Shown here in pieces: positions 38,439 to 46,392 of a DNA stretch of 64,000 nucleotides (the first letter of the stretch is position 1; the number at the start of each line of letters is the position of its first letter). The notes below the pieces were generated by a model. The model was not told where the DNA came from, made no database searches, and saw only the letters and a program-made list of their open reading frames with translations. This DNA comes from Acidisoma cellulosilyticum. Its GTDB lineage: Bacteria; Pseudomonadota; Alphaproteobacteria; Acetobacterales; Acetobacteraceae. The translations under genes and the position numbers were made by a program. Location: contig NZ_JAESVA010000003.1 in NCBI RefSeq assembly GCF_020621385.1, positions 372,001-436,000 of the forward strand, written 5' to 3'.

Positions 38439-40114
38439 TCAGCCTCCAGCCGCACGATACGATCCGCGATGGCGGCGAGACGCGGCGAATGGGTCGCGAT
38501 CAGCACCGTCCGCCCCCGCGCGGCTTTCGCGATGGACGCGACCAGCGCCGCCTCGCTCGCCGCATCGACATGCGCCGTCGGCTCATCCAGCAGCAGCAAA
38601 GGCGCGGGGTTGAGAAAGAACCGCGCGAGGGCGATGCGCTGCCGCTCCCCGCCCGACAGGCCGCTGCCGCGTTCATCGATCTCGGTCTGCAAGCCATGGG
38701 CGCGGGTTGCCAGCATGGCGCAGAGCCCAGCCTGCCGCGCTGCCGCCAAAATCTCGCCGCTGGTTGCACCCGGCCGGGCGAGGGCGATATTGCGCGCCAG
38801 CGTGCCGGCCGTGATCAGCGGTGATTGCCCGACCCAGCCGACCGAACCGGCAACGCTGGCAAGCGACCCCAGCACCTGACCGTCGACGGACATAAGCCCC
38901 CCTGTCGGCTCCACCAGTCCCAGAACAAGGTTGAGGAGCGAGGTTTTGCCGGCGCCGCTGGGGCCAAGTACCGCGACGATCTGCCCTGGCGCGATATCGA
39001 GCGTGAAACCGTCCAGCACGGAACGGTCATGCCCTGGATAACGCAAAGAAACATTGTCGAAACGAATGCGCGGAGCCGTCAGCAAAGTGAGCGGCGCTGT
39101 CGCCGCAGGTGGTGCCTGGGCCGCGATCGCCATCAGCCCGTCCGCCGCCGTCTCGGCCGATTGCCGGTCGTGATAGGTGGCGGCAAGCCGGCGCATCGGC
39201 AGATAGAATTCCGGCGCCAAGGCGAGGACGAAGACAGCGCGGGCGAGATCGAGATGCCCGAAATGGAAGGGCTGGATGAAGCCTGGGATAAGGCCAAGCA
39301 GGTTGAAGCCGCAATAGATGGCGACCAGCGCGACCGCCAGGGCGGCAAAGAACTCCAACCCGGCCGAGCTGACGAAGGCGATGCGCAGCACCACCATGGT
39401 GCGACGTTTCAGCGCCCCGGCAGCATGGGCAAGGCGCGTTGTCTCAGCCGCCTCCGCCTGGAAAGCCAGGATCAGCGGCAGCGCGCGGATAAGGTCCGCG
39501 AAGACAGCGCCCAGACGCATCATGGCCTGAAACTGCGCCTCCGCCTGATCGGCAGCCGCCGTTCCGGCCAGGATCATCAGGAAAATGAACGGCAGCAGGG
39601 TCGCGGCCAGGATAGCCGCCCCGATCGGGCTCGCGATCGCCGTCGCGACCAGCACGACGAAAAGCCCGGCCGTCGCGGCCTTCGCCGGCAGAAAGCGGGC
39701 GATATAGCCGTCCAACGTCTCCACCCGATCGATCGCGGCCGTCATCAAAGCGCCCGTTTCCGGTCGCTGGCCGAGCGGCAAAGCCAGGCTGTGACGGGTC
39801 ATGCGATCGCGCAGGATCGATTTGGCGCGGCGCGCGGCTTCCGCCCCCGTACAGACCGAAACGAAGCCGCAAGCGCCACGCGCGGCGGCACTCACCACGC
39901 CCAGCGCCAGCCAGGGTGCTGCCGCCGGCAATCCGCGCGGCAGCGCGGTCAGCCCATAAGCGAGGGCAGCGGCGAAACCGACCGCCGCCACGCTGTCCAG
40001 CGTCAGCACCGTACCGGCCAGGCGCGTCATGCCGCCGCCGGATTTGCCAAGCTCGGCGAGCCAACTGACCCGCCTTGCCTTGAGAAGCCGGGAATGGGGA
40101 TCTGATCGGGCCAT
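38435..40114 (-). CDS. cydD: Cysteine/glutathione ABC exporter subunit CydD
   Basis: 559 residues. TM domain (about 25-320; 'GQRPETGALMTAAIDRVETL') and ATPase domain with Walker A 'GPSGAGKTS', signature 'LSGGERQRIALARFFL', Walker B 'LLLLDEPTAHVD' and H-loop 'ATHSPRL'. First gene of cydDC. It is transcribed away from cydA; the shared gap contains an FNR box whose left edge is 34 bp from this ATG. Confidence 0.9.
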   Translation of the reverse strand: MARSDPHSRLLKARRVSWLAELGKSGGGMTRLAGTVLTLDSVAAVGFAAALAYGLTALPRGLPAAAPWLALGVVSAAARGACGFVSVCTGAEAARRAKSILRDRMTRHSLALPLGQRPETGALMTAAIDRVETLDGYIARFLPAKAATAGLFVVLVATAIASPIGAAILAATLLPFIFLMILAGTAAADQAEAQFQAMMRLGAVFADLIRALPLILAFQAEAAETTRLAHAAGALKRRTMVVLRIAFVSSAGLEFFAALAVALVAIYCGFNLLGLIPGFIQPFHFGHLDLARAVFVLALAPEFYLPMRRLAATYHDRQSAETAADGLMAIAAQAPPAATAPLTLLTAPRIRFDNVSLRYPGHDRSVLDGFTLDIAPGQIVAVLGPSGAGKTSLLNLVLGLVEPTGGLMSVDGQVLGSLASVAGSVGWVGQSPLITAGTLARNIALARPGATSGEILAAARQAGLCAMLATRAHGLQTEIDERGSGLSGGERQRIALARFFLNPAPLLLLDEPTAHVDAASEAALVASIAKAARGRTVLIATHSPRLAAIADRIVRLEAE

Positions 40115-40147
40115 GACCTCACACTGTCACACCGCCCTCCAAGCGCA

Positions 40148-40161
40148 TTGACTCAGATCAA
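40148..40161. promoter_or_regulatory. FNR/FixK-type box between cydD and cydA
   Basis: TTGAC-TCAG-ATCAA, one mismatch from the FNR consensus TTGAT-N4-ATCAA. It lies 106 bp before the cydA start and 34 bp before the cydD start. The local FnrL-like protein (44247-44978) has the matching recognition helix, so low-oxygen control of the oxidase is likely. Confidence 0.75.
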
Positions 40162-40266
40162 GGCGCCTTTCGCCCCTGCCGGTTAGGCTTTCGTTACGAT
40201 CGGCCAAGCAAATGATAGCCGCCGCAGGGATGCGCCCAAGACTGGGCAGTGTGTTTGGAGCAAGAC

Positions 40267-41877
40267 ATGGACCAAGGCGTCGTAGACCTATCGCGATTGC
40301 AATTCGCGCTGACCGCCCTTTATCACTTCCAATTCGTGCCGCTCACGCTCGGCATGACCTTTCTGCTCGCCGCGATGGAGACCGTCTACGTCATCACCGG
40401 CAAGCCGATCTACAAGGAGATGACTCAATTCTGGGGCAAGCTGTTCGGCATCAACTTCGCCATCGGCGTCGCCACCGGCCTGACCATGGAATTCGAATTC
40501 GGCACCAATTGGTCGATGTATTCGCATTTCATGGGCGATGTCTTCGGCGCCCCGCTCGCCATCGAAGGCATGATGGCCTTCTTCCTGGAATCGACCTTCG
40601 TCGGCCTCATGTTCTTCGGCTGGAATCGGTTGAGCCGCGGCGGACATCTGGCCGTCACCTATCTGGTGGCGCTCGGCTCCAACCTCTCCGCACTCTGGAT
40701 CCTCGTCGCCAACGGCTTCATGCAGGACCCGGTCGGCGCCACCTTCAACCCTGACACCATGCGCATGGAATTCACCGATTTCGCGGCGCTGGTCTTCAGC
40801 GACGATGCGCAAGCGAAATTCGTGCATACGACGATCGCCGGTTTCGTGACGGGCGCGATGTTCGTCATGGGCATCAGCGCCTACTACATGCTGCGCCGCC
40901 AGCACCGCGAATTCGCGGCAAGATCGTTCCGCATGGCGGCGCTGTTCGGCGTCATCTCCTCGCTCGCCGTGGTGACGCTGGGTGACGCGCTCGGCCGCCT
41001 CGACTATCTGGTGCAGCCGACCAAGCTCGCGGCCATGGAAGGCATCTGGCACACCACGACACCGCCGGCAGCCCCCTGGACGGCCTTCGCCATCCCGGAT
41101 GACGTGGCGCAGAAGAATTACGCTGAAATCAACATCCCCTTCGTGCTGGGGCCGTTGGTGGCACATTCCTTCTCGACCGCGATTCCGGGCATCATCGATC
41201 TTGAGCAGAAGGCCAGGGTCAATACCGTCCGTGGCATCAAGGCCGTGATGGCGCTGCACCAGTATTCCGAGGACAAGGACCCGGCCGCGCTCGCGACCTT
41301 CAAGCAATATGAGCAGGATATGGGCTATGGCTTCCTGGCCCAGCGCTATGCGCCCGACCAGGATCTGTCGAAACTGACGGCCGACAACACACCGGCGGTG
41401 CTGGACCGCGCCGCGCGCGACACCATCCCGAATGTCTTCGTCGAATTCTGGGGCTTCCGCATGATGGTCGCCTGCGGCTTCGCCTTCGTCCTGGTCTTCG
41501 CCTTCGGTGCCTATTTCAGCCTGCGCAACGAAATCGAGAAACATCCCTGGCTGCTGCGCGCGTCGATGTGGGCCATTCCGCTGCCGATCATCGCCTGCGA
41601 ATACGGCTGGATCGTTGCCGAAAACGGCCGTCAGCCCTGGACGGTCTATGGCTGGCTGCCGACCTATATGTCGGCCTCCTCGCATTCCGTCGGTTATATG
41701 ATCTTCTCGCTGATCGGCTTCGTGCTGCTCTACAGCCTGTTCATCGCCGCCGAACTCTATCTGATGTTCAAGTTCGCCCGCCTGGGTCCGACCGATCACG
41801 CCGCGCCCAAGCCCTTGGAAGGCGGCGGCCCGCTGACCTTCAGCCGGCCCGGCTATGCCGACAAGTCCTGGCAGTAA
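40267..41877 (+). CDS. cydA: Cytochrome bd ubiquinol oxidase subunit I
   Basis: 536 residues. 'LSRLQFALTALYHFQFVPLT' carries the b595/d-site His, 'HTTIAGFVTGAMFVMGISAY' contains the b558 His region, and 'EYGWIVAENGRQPWTVYGWL' is the CydA hallmark GRQPW. The Q loop between helices 6 and 7 is long (about 41180-41440), with 'GYGFLAQRYAPDQDL', so it is the L-type E. coli-like enzyme rather than the short-loop CIO type. The ATG at 40267 follows GGAGCAAG; an ATG at 40249 lacks an RBS. It oxidises ubiquinol with oxygen at high affinity. Confidence 0.95.
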   Translation: MDQGVVDLSRLQFALTALYHFQFVPLTLGMTFLLAAMETVYVITGKPIYKEMTQFWGKLFGINFAIGVATGLTMEFEFGTNWSMYSHFMGDVFGAPLAIEGMMAFFLESTFVGLMFFGWNRLSRGGHLAVTYLVALGSNLSALWILVANGFMQDPVGATFNPDTMRMEFTDFAALVFSDDAQAKFVHTTIAGFVTGAMFVMGISAYYMLRRQHREFAARSFRMAALFGVISSLAVVTLGDALGRLDYLVQPTKLAAMEGIWHTTTPPAAPWTAFAIPDDVAQKNYAEINIPFVLGPLVAHSFSTAIPGIIDLEQKARVNTVRGIKAVMALHQYSEDKDPAALATFKQYEQDMGYGFLAQRYAPDQDLSKLTADNTPAVLDRAARDTIPNVFVEFWGFRMMVACGFAFVLVFAFGAYFSLRNEIEKHPWLLRASMWAIPLPIIACEYGWIVAENGRQPWTVYGWLPTYMSASSHSVGYMIFSLIGFVLLYSLFIAAELYLMFKFARLGPTDHAAPKPLEGGGPLTFSRPGYADKSWQ

Positions 41878-41905
41878 GCGGTACAGCAGGCGTTAGGAAA
41901 AAATC

Positions 41906-43045
41906 ATGGAACTCTACGCAATCCTGAAACTGGTCTGGGCCGGCTTGCTCGGCGTGCTGCTGATCGGCCTCGGCGTCATGATGGGCATGGATATGGGCGT
42001 CGGCACGCTGCTGCGTTTCGTCGGCCGCAATGACGGGGAGCGTCGTACCGCGCTCAACATCATCGGGCCGCATTGGGAAGGCAATCAGGTCTGGTTCATC
42101 CTCGGCGGCGGCGCGATCTTCGCCGCCTTCCCGACGCTCTATGCCACCTCATTCTCCACCTTCTACGTCGTCATGATCCTGCTGCTCTTCAGCATGATCA
42201 TGCGGCCCGTCGCCTTCGAATACCGGTCCAAAGTCCCCGGCAATGCCTGGCGGGAGACCTGGGACTGGGCCTTCCTGATCTCGGGCGCGCTGCCGATGAT
42301 CATCTATGGCGCCGCTTTCGGGAACGTGCTGCAGGGCGTCGGCTTCCATTTCGACTGGACGGCCCAGTATCATCAGGATGAAAGCTTCATCTGGTATCTG
42401 CTCAACCCCTTCGCGATCCTGTGCGGCCTGCTGTCGCTGGCGCTGTCGATCCAGCAGGGCGGGGCGATGCTGATGATCCGCGGCGTGGAGCCGATCTATG
42501 GCCGCGCCCGCACATACGCCTCGGCGGCCGGCCTGGTCGCTGCCGTGCTCTTCGTCCTCGGCGGCGTCTGGATTCAGTTCATCAAGGGCTTCGTCTTTAC
42601 CGGCAAGGTCGATCCCAGCATGCCGTCGACGCCGCTCGGCGGCCCGGCCGTGGCGCGGCAAGCCGGCGCCTGGATGGATAATTTCCACGCCATACCGATC
42701 CTGTGGGTGCTGCCGATCCTGGGTGTCGTCAGCATGGTGCTGGCCTCGATCTCGCTCCGCGCCAATCGGCCGGCGCTCGGCTGGTGGCTGGGCGCGCTGT
42801 CCTGGATCGGCACGATCGGCACCGCCGGCGTCGCGATGTTTCCCTTCCTGATGCCGTCCACCACCAATCCGGCGCAAAGCCTGACCGTGTGGAATGCCAC
42901 CAGCAGCGCCTATACGCTCGGCTGCATGGTCATCCTGGCCGGAATCTTCGTCCCCATCATCCTTTGCTACACCGCCTGGTGCTTCAGCGTGATGCGCGGC
43001 AAGGTCCGGGTTGAGGATGTCGTTCATGACGACCATTCCTATTGA
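41906..43045 (+). CDS. cydB: Cytochrome bd ubiquinol oxidase subunit II
   Basis: 379 residues with about nine TM helices. 'WNIIGPHWEGNQVWFI'-type segment ('NIIGPHWEGNQVWFILGGGA'), 'FSMIMRPVAFEYRSKVPG' and 'WDWAFLISGALPMIIYGAAF' identify CydB, and 'LPFLMPSTTNPAQSLTVWNA' is its conserved C-terminal part. It starts 28 bases after cydA, with AGGAAAA before the ATG. It forms a heterodimer with CydA. Confidence 0.95.
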   Translation: MELYAILKLVWAGLLGVLLIGLGVMMGMDMGVGTLLRFVGRNDGERRTALNIIGPHWEGNQVWFILGGGAIFAAFPTLYATSFSTFYVVMILLLFSMIMRPVAFEYRSKVPGNAWRETWDWAFLISGALPMIIYGAAFGNVLQGVGFHFDWTAQYHQDESFIWYLLNPFAILCGLLSLALSIQQGGAMLMIRGVEPIYGRARTYASAAGLVAAVLFVLGGVWIQFIKGFVFTGKVDPSMPSTPLGGPAVARQAGAWMDNFHAIPILWVLPILGVVSMVLASISLRANRPALGWWLGALSWIGTIGTAGVAMFPFLMPSTTNPAQSLTVWNATSSAYTLGCMVILAGIFVPIILCYTAWCFSVMRGKVRVEDVVHDDHSY

Positions 43046-43078
43046 TGCGCTCTCCCACCTTCGTCAGGGATGCATGAC

Positions 43079-43282
43079 ATGACACGCCTTCTTCAAATCG
43101 CTGCCCTCGCTGTGGTTCTCGTTTTCGCGCTGCTGTTCGCGGTGGTCGCGGGTGACTACGCACCCTGGTATTTCGCCTGGATGGTCGGCACCGTGATGAT
43201 CATTCTGATCGCCGCCGCCGGCGCGGTTTTATTCGAAACCCAGGAAGCGGGTCGCGCCGATGGCCGCGACCCAAGCTTCTGA
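43079..43282 (+). CDS. cydX: Long CydX-like cytochrome bd small subunit
   Basis: 67 residues with two TM helices. Residues 29-53 ('PWYFAWMVGTVMIILIAAAG') match the single helix of E. coli CydX, whose start is M-W-Y-F-A-W. Ahead of it is an extra hydrophobic helix (about residues 4-24) that the 37-residue E. coli protein lacks. It lies 33 bases after cydB in the expected place for CydX, which stabilises the hemes of the oxidase. The assignment rests on the WYFAW motif and position. ATG at 43070 is an alternative start. Confidence 0.68.
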   Translation: MTRLLQIAALAVVLVFALLFAVVAGDYAPWYFAWMVGTVMIILIAAAGAVLFETQEAGRADGRDPSF

Positions 43283-43299
43283 ATGACGGAGATCAGCCC

Positions 43300-43401
43300 A
43301 TGATGGCCGATACGCTCGCGGGATTCATCCTCGTGATCCCGATGATCTACCTTTGCCTTTATTGCATCGCCTGGCGGCTGGTGCGGCGGAAATATCCGTA
43401 A
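43300..43401 (+). CDS. 33-residue single-helix membrane protein at the end of the cyd operon
   Basis: The ORF encodes 33 residues: MMADTLAGFILVIPMIYLCL then YCIAWRLVRRKYP. One TM helix with a positively charged C terminus, so the tail should face the cytoplasm. GGAGA lies about 8 bases before the first ATG, and the gap after the CydX-like gene is 17 bases. Codon use is like that of the neighbours. I recognise no family. It may be an accessory subunit or assembly factor of the bd oxidase. Confidence 0.55.
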   Translation: MMADTLAGFILVIPMIYLCLYCIAWRLVRRKYP

Positions 43402-43420
43402 ATCGCTCGCCTGCGGACAA

Positions 43421-43446
43421 GGCTAGGTCCGTGGGTCAGGCCCGCG
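43421..43446 (+). repeat. Degenerate copy of the ~32-bp hairpin repeat
   Basis: GGCTAGGTCCGTGGGTCAGG followed by CCCGCG resembles the family at 33999 and 35361 and runs directly into repeat copy 2 of the ~105-bp family. Confidence 0.4.
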
Positions 43447-43528
43447 CTCACAGGCGCCGCTCTAGATTATGGTTTTGCGAGCATCTTCACCTGGCCAGAT
43501 GAAATCATCTGGCCGGGATCTGCTCTAG
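43445..43528 (+). repeat. ~105-bp double-palindrome repeat, copy 2 (left end missing)
   Basis: Starts at CGCTCACAGGCGCCGCTCTAG and continues through the GCGAGCATCTT link and the hairpin CTGGCCAGATGAAATCATCT-GGCCGGG to GCTCTAG. About 24 bp of the left palindrome arm is absent. The terminal CTAG supplies the TAG stop of the minus-strand GNAT-like gene (43525). Confidence 0.85.
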
Positions 43529-43986
43529 AAACGGTATTTCGTCAGCATCAGCCCATCGCGGTTATGGCCGACGACACCGAGATTTTCGGCAACCGCTCTG
43601 TCCCGATCAAGAACGACGGAGCGGATCGCCGCGCAATCGAAACGATCAGCCAATTCGTCCAGCGCCCGGGCCAGGGCGGTCAGAACCGCCTGCGGATAAA
43701 GCAAATCGATGGCGACGAAATGCTCCGCCGTCAGCACCAGCCCATGGCGCAGATCGCGATCCCGCCGATAACAGACGGCGCCGCAGGGCATCGGATGCCC
43801 GCGCCGGCGCGCGACGATGATACCTTCGCGGACAGGCGGCCTTGCCCGCACCATACGCCTTGCGTAACGATCCCATTGCGACCACAGCAGTCCGGGTTCC
43901 ACGGCGAGGACAAGCGGGTATAGCGGCCGGATATCACCGGCCGTCAGCGCTTCCACCACCACGTCGTTTCGCGTGCGTGAATTCAT
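43525..43986 (-). CDS. GNAT-like acetyltransferase-fold protein
   Basis: 153 residues. The order of secondary structure, 'VVEALTAGDIRPLYPLVLAV' at the start and 'EHFVAIDLLYPQAVLTALAR' (V-strand then acyl-CoA loop position) resemble the GNAT fold, but the Q/RxxGxG/A loop is poorly conserved, so activity is uncertain. Its stop codon TAG falls inside repeat copy 2, so the C terminus may have been altered by the insertion. The start lies 34 bp from an FNR box, the same offset as cydD. Confidence 0.55.
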   Translation of the reverse strand: MNSRTRNDVVVEALTAGDIRPLYPLVLAVEPGLLWSQWDRYARRMVRARPPVREGIIVARRRGHPMPCGAVCYRRDRDLRHGLVLTAEHFVAIDLLYPQAVLTALARALDELADRFDCAAIRSVVLDRDRAVAENLGVVGHNRDGLMLTKYRF

Positions 43987-44019
43987 CGGGACAGGTTAGC
44001 GGTTGCCCGCGCAAAGCAT

Positions 44020-44033
44020 TTGACCTGGATCAA
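44020..44033. promoter_or_regulatory. FNR/FixK-type box upstream of the GNAT-like and fnr genes
   Basis: TTGAC-CTGG-ATCAA, same half sites as the cyd box at 40148. It lies 34 bp from the GNAT-like start and 213 bp upstream of the regulator start, with repeat copy 3 in between. It suggests autoregulation or control of the GNAT-like gene. Confidence 0.7.
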
Positions 44034-44123
44034 TGAGCCATGACATTTTCGGATGCTGGCTGGCCGAGGCTAAACCCTCAACCTAATTGCTTTGGCACCC
44101 GACAAGGGCGTAAGTTCGCGCCT

Positions 44124-44229
44124 TAGAGCAGATCCCGGTCAGATGGAATCATCTGTCCGGGTGAAGATGCTCGCAAAACAATAAACTGGAGCGGCACCTG
44201 TGAGCTTAAGCGAACAGGAAACGCTCTAG
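44124..44229 (-). repeat. ~105-bp double-palindrome repeat, copy 3
   Basis: Inverted relative to copy 1: hairpin CCCGG-TCAGATGGAATCATCTG-TCCGGG first, then AGATGCTCGC, then the palindrome ending in GCTCTAG. The right end is 17 bases before the ATG of the FNR-type gene, so the element is in its leader. It is about 95 % identical to copy 4. Confidence 0.87.
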
Positions 44230-44246
44230 TCTGTAAGGCGGACAAT

Positions 44247-44978
44247 ATGCTTCGTCCCCGATCTATCCTGCTGATGCCTCAGCATGAGCATGATCCCTGC
44301 TCGTCTTGCGCCGCGCGCGGCTATAGCGTCTGCAGCGCCATTGATGACAAGGATCTTGGCCGCCTGGCCGCGACCGCTGTCGTGCGTGACCTCGCCAAAG
44401 GCGAAACCTTCATCGAGGAAGGCGATTCCGCGAGCGATTTTTTCAATGTCACGCGCGGCACCGTGAAACTTTACAAGCTGCTGCCGGACGGTCGCCAGCA
44501 GGTGACGGGCTTTGCCGGCGCCGGCCATTTTCTCGGCCTCGCCGTGTCCAACACCTATGCTTTCAGCGCCGAGGCCATCGAACAGTCGCGGGTCTGTCGT
44601 TTTTCGCGCCCCAAGCTCAGGGAATTGCTGCACGACTTCCCGGCTCTAGAGGAACGTCTGCTGCAGACGGCCTGCAATGAGCTTGTTGCGGCCCAGGAAC
44701 AGATGCTTCTGCTCGGCCGCAAGACCGCCCGCGAACGGGTGGCAAGCTTTCTGGTCGCGCGGCTGGAAACCGGCATTCCCTGCGTCAATCCGTCGGATGC
44801 CATCGCGCTGCCCATGACGCGCGGCGAAATTGCGGATTATCTGGGGCTCACGATCGAGACCGTCAGCCGCACCTTCAGCCGCTTCAAGGCCGAAAAGCGG
44901 ATCGCGATCCCGTCCAATACCGAGGTGGTCATCCTCGACCGTCCCTGGCTCAGCGGCATCGCGGCCGGGCTTCAGTAA
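44247..44978 (+). CDS. FNR/FnrL-type oxygen-responsive transcriptional regulator
   Basis: 243 residues. Cysteines C18, C21, C29 (C-x2-C-x7-C) plus C117 ('QSRVCRFSRPKL') are placed as the four [4Fe-4S] ligands of FNR/FnrL. A cyclic-nucleotide-binding-type beta barrel follows ('GETFIEEGDSASDFFNVTRG'), then the dimer helix and the helix-turn-helix 'MTRGEIADYLGLTIETVSRT', whose E-T-V-S-R matches the FNR recognition helix for TTGAT sites. The cluster should fall apart with oxygen. AAGGCGG precedes the ATG. Two matching boxes are nearby (40148, 44020). Confidence 0.93.
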   Translation: MLRPRSILLMPQHEHDPCSSCAARGYSVCSAIDDKDLGRLAATAVVRDLAKGETFIEEGDSASDFFNVTRGTVKLYKLLPDGRQQVTGFAGAGHFLGLAVSNTYAFSAEAIEQSRVCRFSRPKLRELLHDFPALEERLLQTACNELVAAQEQMLLLGRKTARERVASFLVARLETGIPCVNPSDAIALPMTRGEIADYLGLTIETVSRTFSRFKAEKRIAIPSNTEVVILDRPWLSGIAAGLQ

Positions 44979-44994
44979 GCCCGGCCATCTCGGT

Positions 44995-46185
44995 TCAGAC
45001 CTCGTCCGCCGTAAAGTCGGACGGGATCGATCCACGCACACGACAGGGCGAGACGAAAAGCTTGCGCTGAAAGGCGCCGATGGCGGTTCTGACGGCAATC
45101 ATGGTCCAAAGTACCGCCAATAGCAGAACCAGACCCGTGCCGATGACGGAGAACAAGGCAAGCCCGGTCTGATGCGCCAGCGCCAGCGTGGCGACGCTGT
45201 AGACGCCGAGGGGGAAGGTGAAACCCCACCAGCCGAGGTTGAAGGGCATGCCTTCCCGCTGCAGGTAGCGCAGCGTCGTCAACACGGCGAGCAGGAACCA
45301 CCAGACGCCATAGCCCCACAGCGCCAGCCCGCCGATGATGCCGATGCCGCGCGCCATCTGACCGATATCGGCCAGACCGACCGTCGCGAAAGCATGCGGC
45401 GCGGCAGCCCCCAGCAGCAGCAGCGACAGCGCGCCCGTGCCGATGGGGCCGAGCGCCAGGCAGCCCGAGGCCGCCATGTCGCGATGCGGCAGCTTATGCA
45501 GCACCAGGCGCAGGAACAGGATGACCAGCAGGCTGAGCGCGAGCGGCACTGAGAAGGCCCAAAGCGCGTAACCGAGTGCCAGGACCGTCAGTTCCATGCT
45601 GCCGCCGGCCAGATGCGGCAGCAGCTGCCCCGCACTCGCGGCCGCCACTTCCGCCGCCACGATCGGCAGCAGCCAGACCGCCGTCATCTTCTCCATGCTG
45701 TGATCATGGCGCGTGAACATAAGGAAGGGCACGCCGATGCCACAGACCACAGCCATGGCCGCATCGATCCACCAGAGCGCGGTCGCGATGCCGACCGCTG
45801 CGGGCGCGCCGAGCCAGGGAATGCCGAAGGCCAGAAAACCATTGATGATGGTCGCCAACCCCATCGGGATCGCGCCGAAAAACATGGACATGACGGAATG
45901 GCCCAAAATCCGCCGCGCCTCGTCGTAGAACAGAACCCAGCGGGCCGCGTACAGGGCGCTGAATGTCACAAACAGCAGGATATTAAGCAGCCAAAGGACC
46001 GTCCCCACGTCGTGCAGACCGGCGCCCGCGAAGGGAAGCTGGTTCAGGGCGAGCGCCGTGATGCCGGTGCCCATGGTCACGGTGAACCAGTTGGGGGTGA
46101 AATCCCGAATGATCGCCACAAGGCCCGCTCTCTGCACCGGCAGGGCGGTCGGGACGACAAGGCGCGGTTGGTTGATGTCCGGCAA
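44995..46185 (-). CDS. TDT family membrane transporter (TehA/Mae1-like)
   Basis: 396 residues, about ten TM helices. 'DFTPNWFTVTMGTGITALAL' at the N terminus and 'GFTFPLGVYSVATLALAHQT' near the C terminus are diagnostic of the tellurite-resistance/dicarboxylate transporter (TDT) family, which includes malate permeases, tellurite TehA, sulfite exporters and SLAC1-type channels. The start is TTG with AGGAGA seven bases upstream. The upstream region 46230-46290 is AT-rich and should hold the promoter. Substrate unknown. Confidence 0.9.
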   Translation of the reverse strand: MPDINQPRLVVPTALPVQRAGLVAIIRDFTPNWFTVTMGTGITALALNQLPFAGAGLHDVGTVLWLLNILLFVTFSALYAARWVLFYDEARRILGHSVMSMFFGAIPMGLATIINGFLAFGIPWLGAPAAVGIATALWWIDAAMAVVCGIGVPFLMFTRHDHSMEKMTAVWLLPIVAAEVAAASAGQLLPHLAGGSMELTVLALGYALWAFSVPLALSLLVILFLRLVLHKLPHRDMAASGCLALGPIGTGALSLLLLGAAAPHAFATVGLADIGQMARGIGIIGGLALWGYGVWWFLLAVLTTLRYLQREGMPFNLGWWGFTFPLGVYSVATLALAHQTGLALFSVIGTGLVLLLAVLWTMIAVRTAIGAFQRKLFVSPCRVRGSIPSDFTADEV

Positions 46186-46392
46186 GATCAGTCTCCTGCA
46201 ACTCTCTAATCGTTCGGCTCAGAATTGGACCCGCGTCACTCATCCGTCCAAGAGATTTAAATTATCGAATTAATATTGTTTTTAGATTAATTATCTTGGC
46301 GGCGACAGTGAGCCCAGGCTCGCTACCGCCAGCGAGCCTTGCGAAAGCGAAAGATTATACCACATAGCTGGTTCAGCGTTTGTGTGAGTGAC

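Noticed and set aside
40288-41799. 503-codon minus-strand open frame opposite cydA
   Set aside because: Acidic/His-rich shadow of the CydA frame; no RBS or family.
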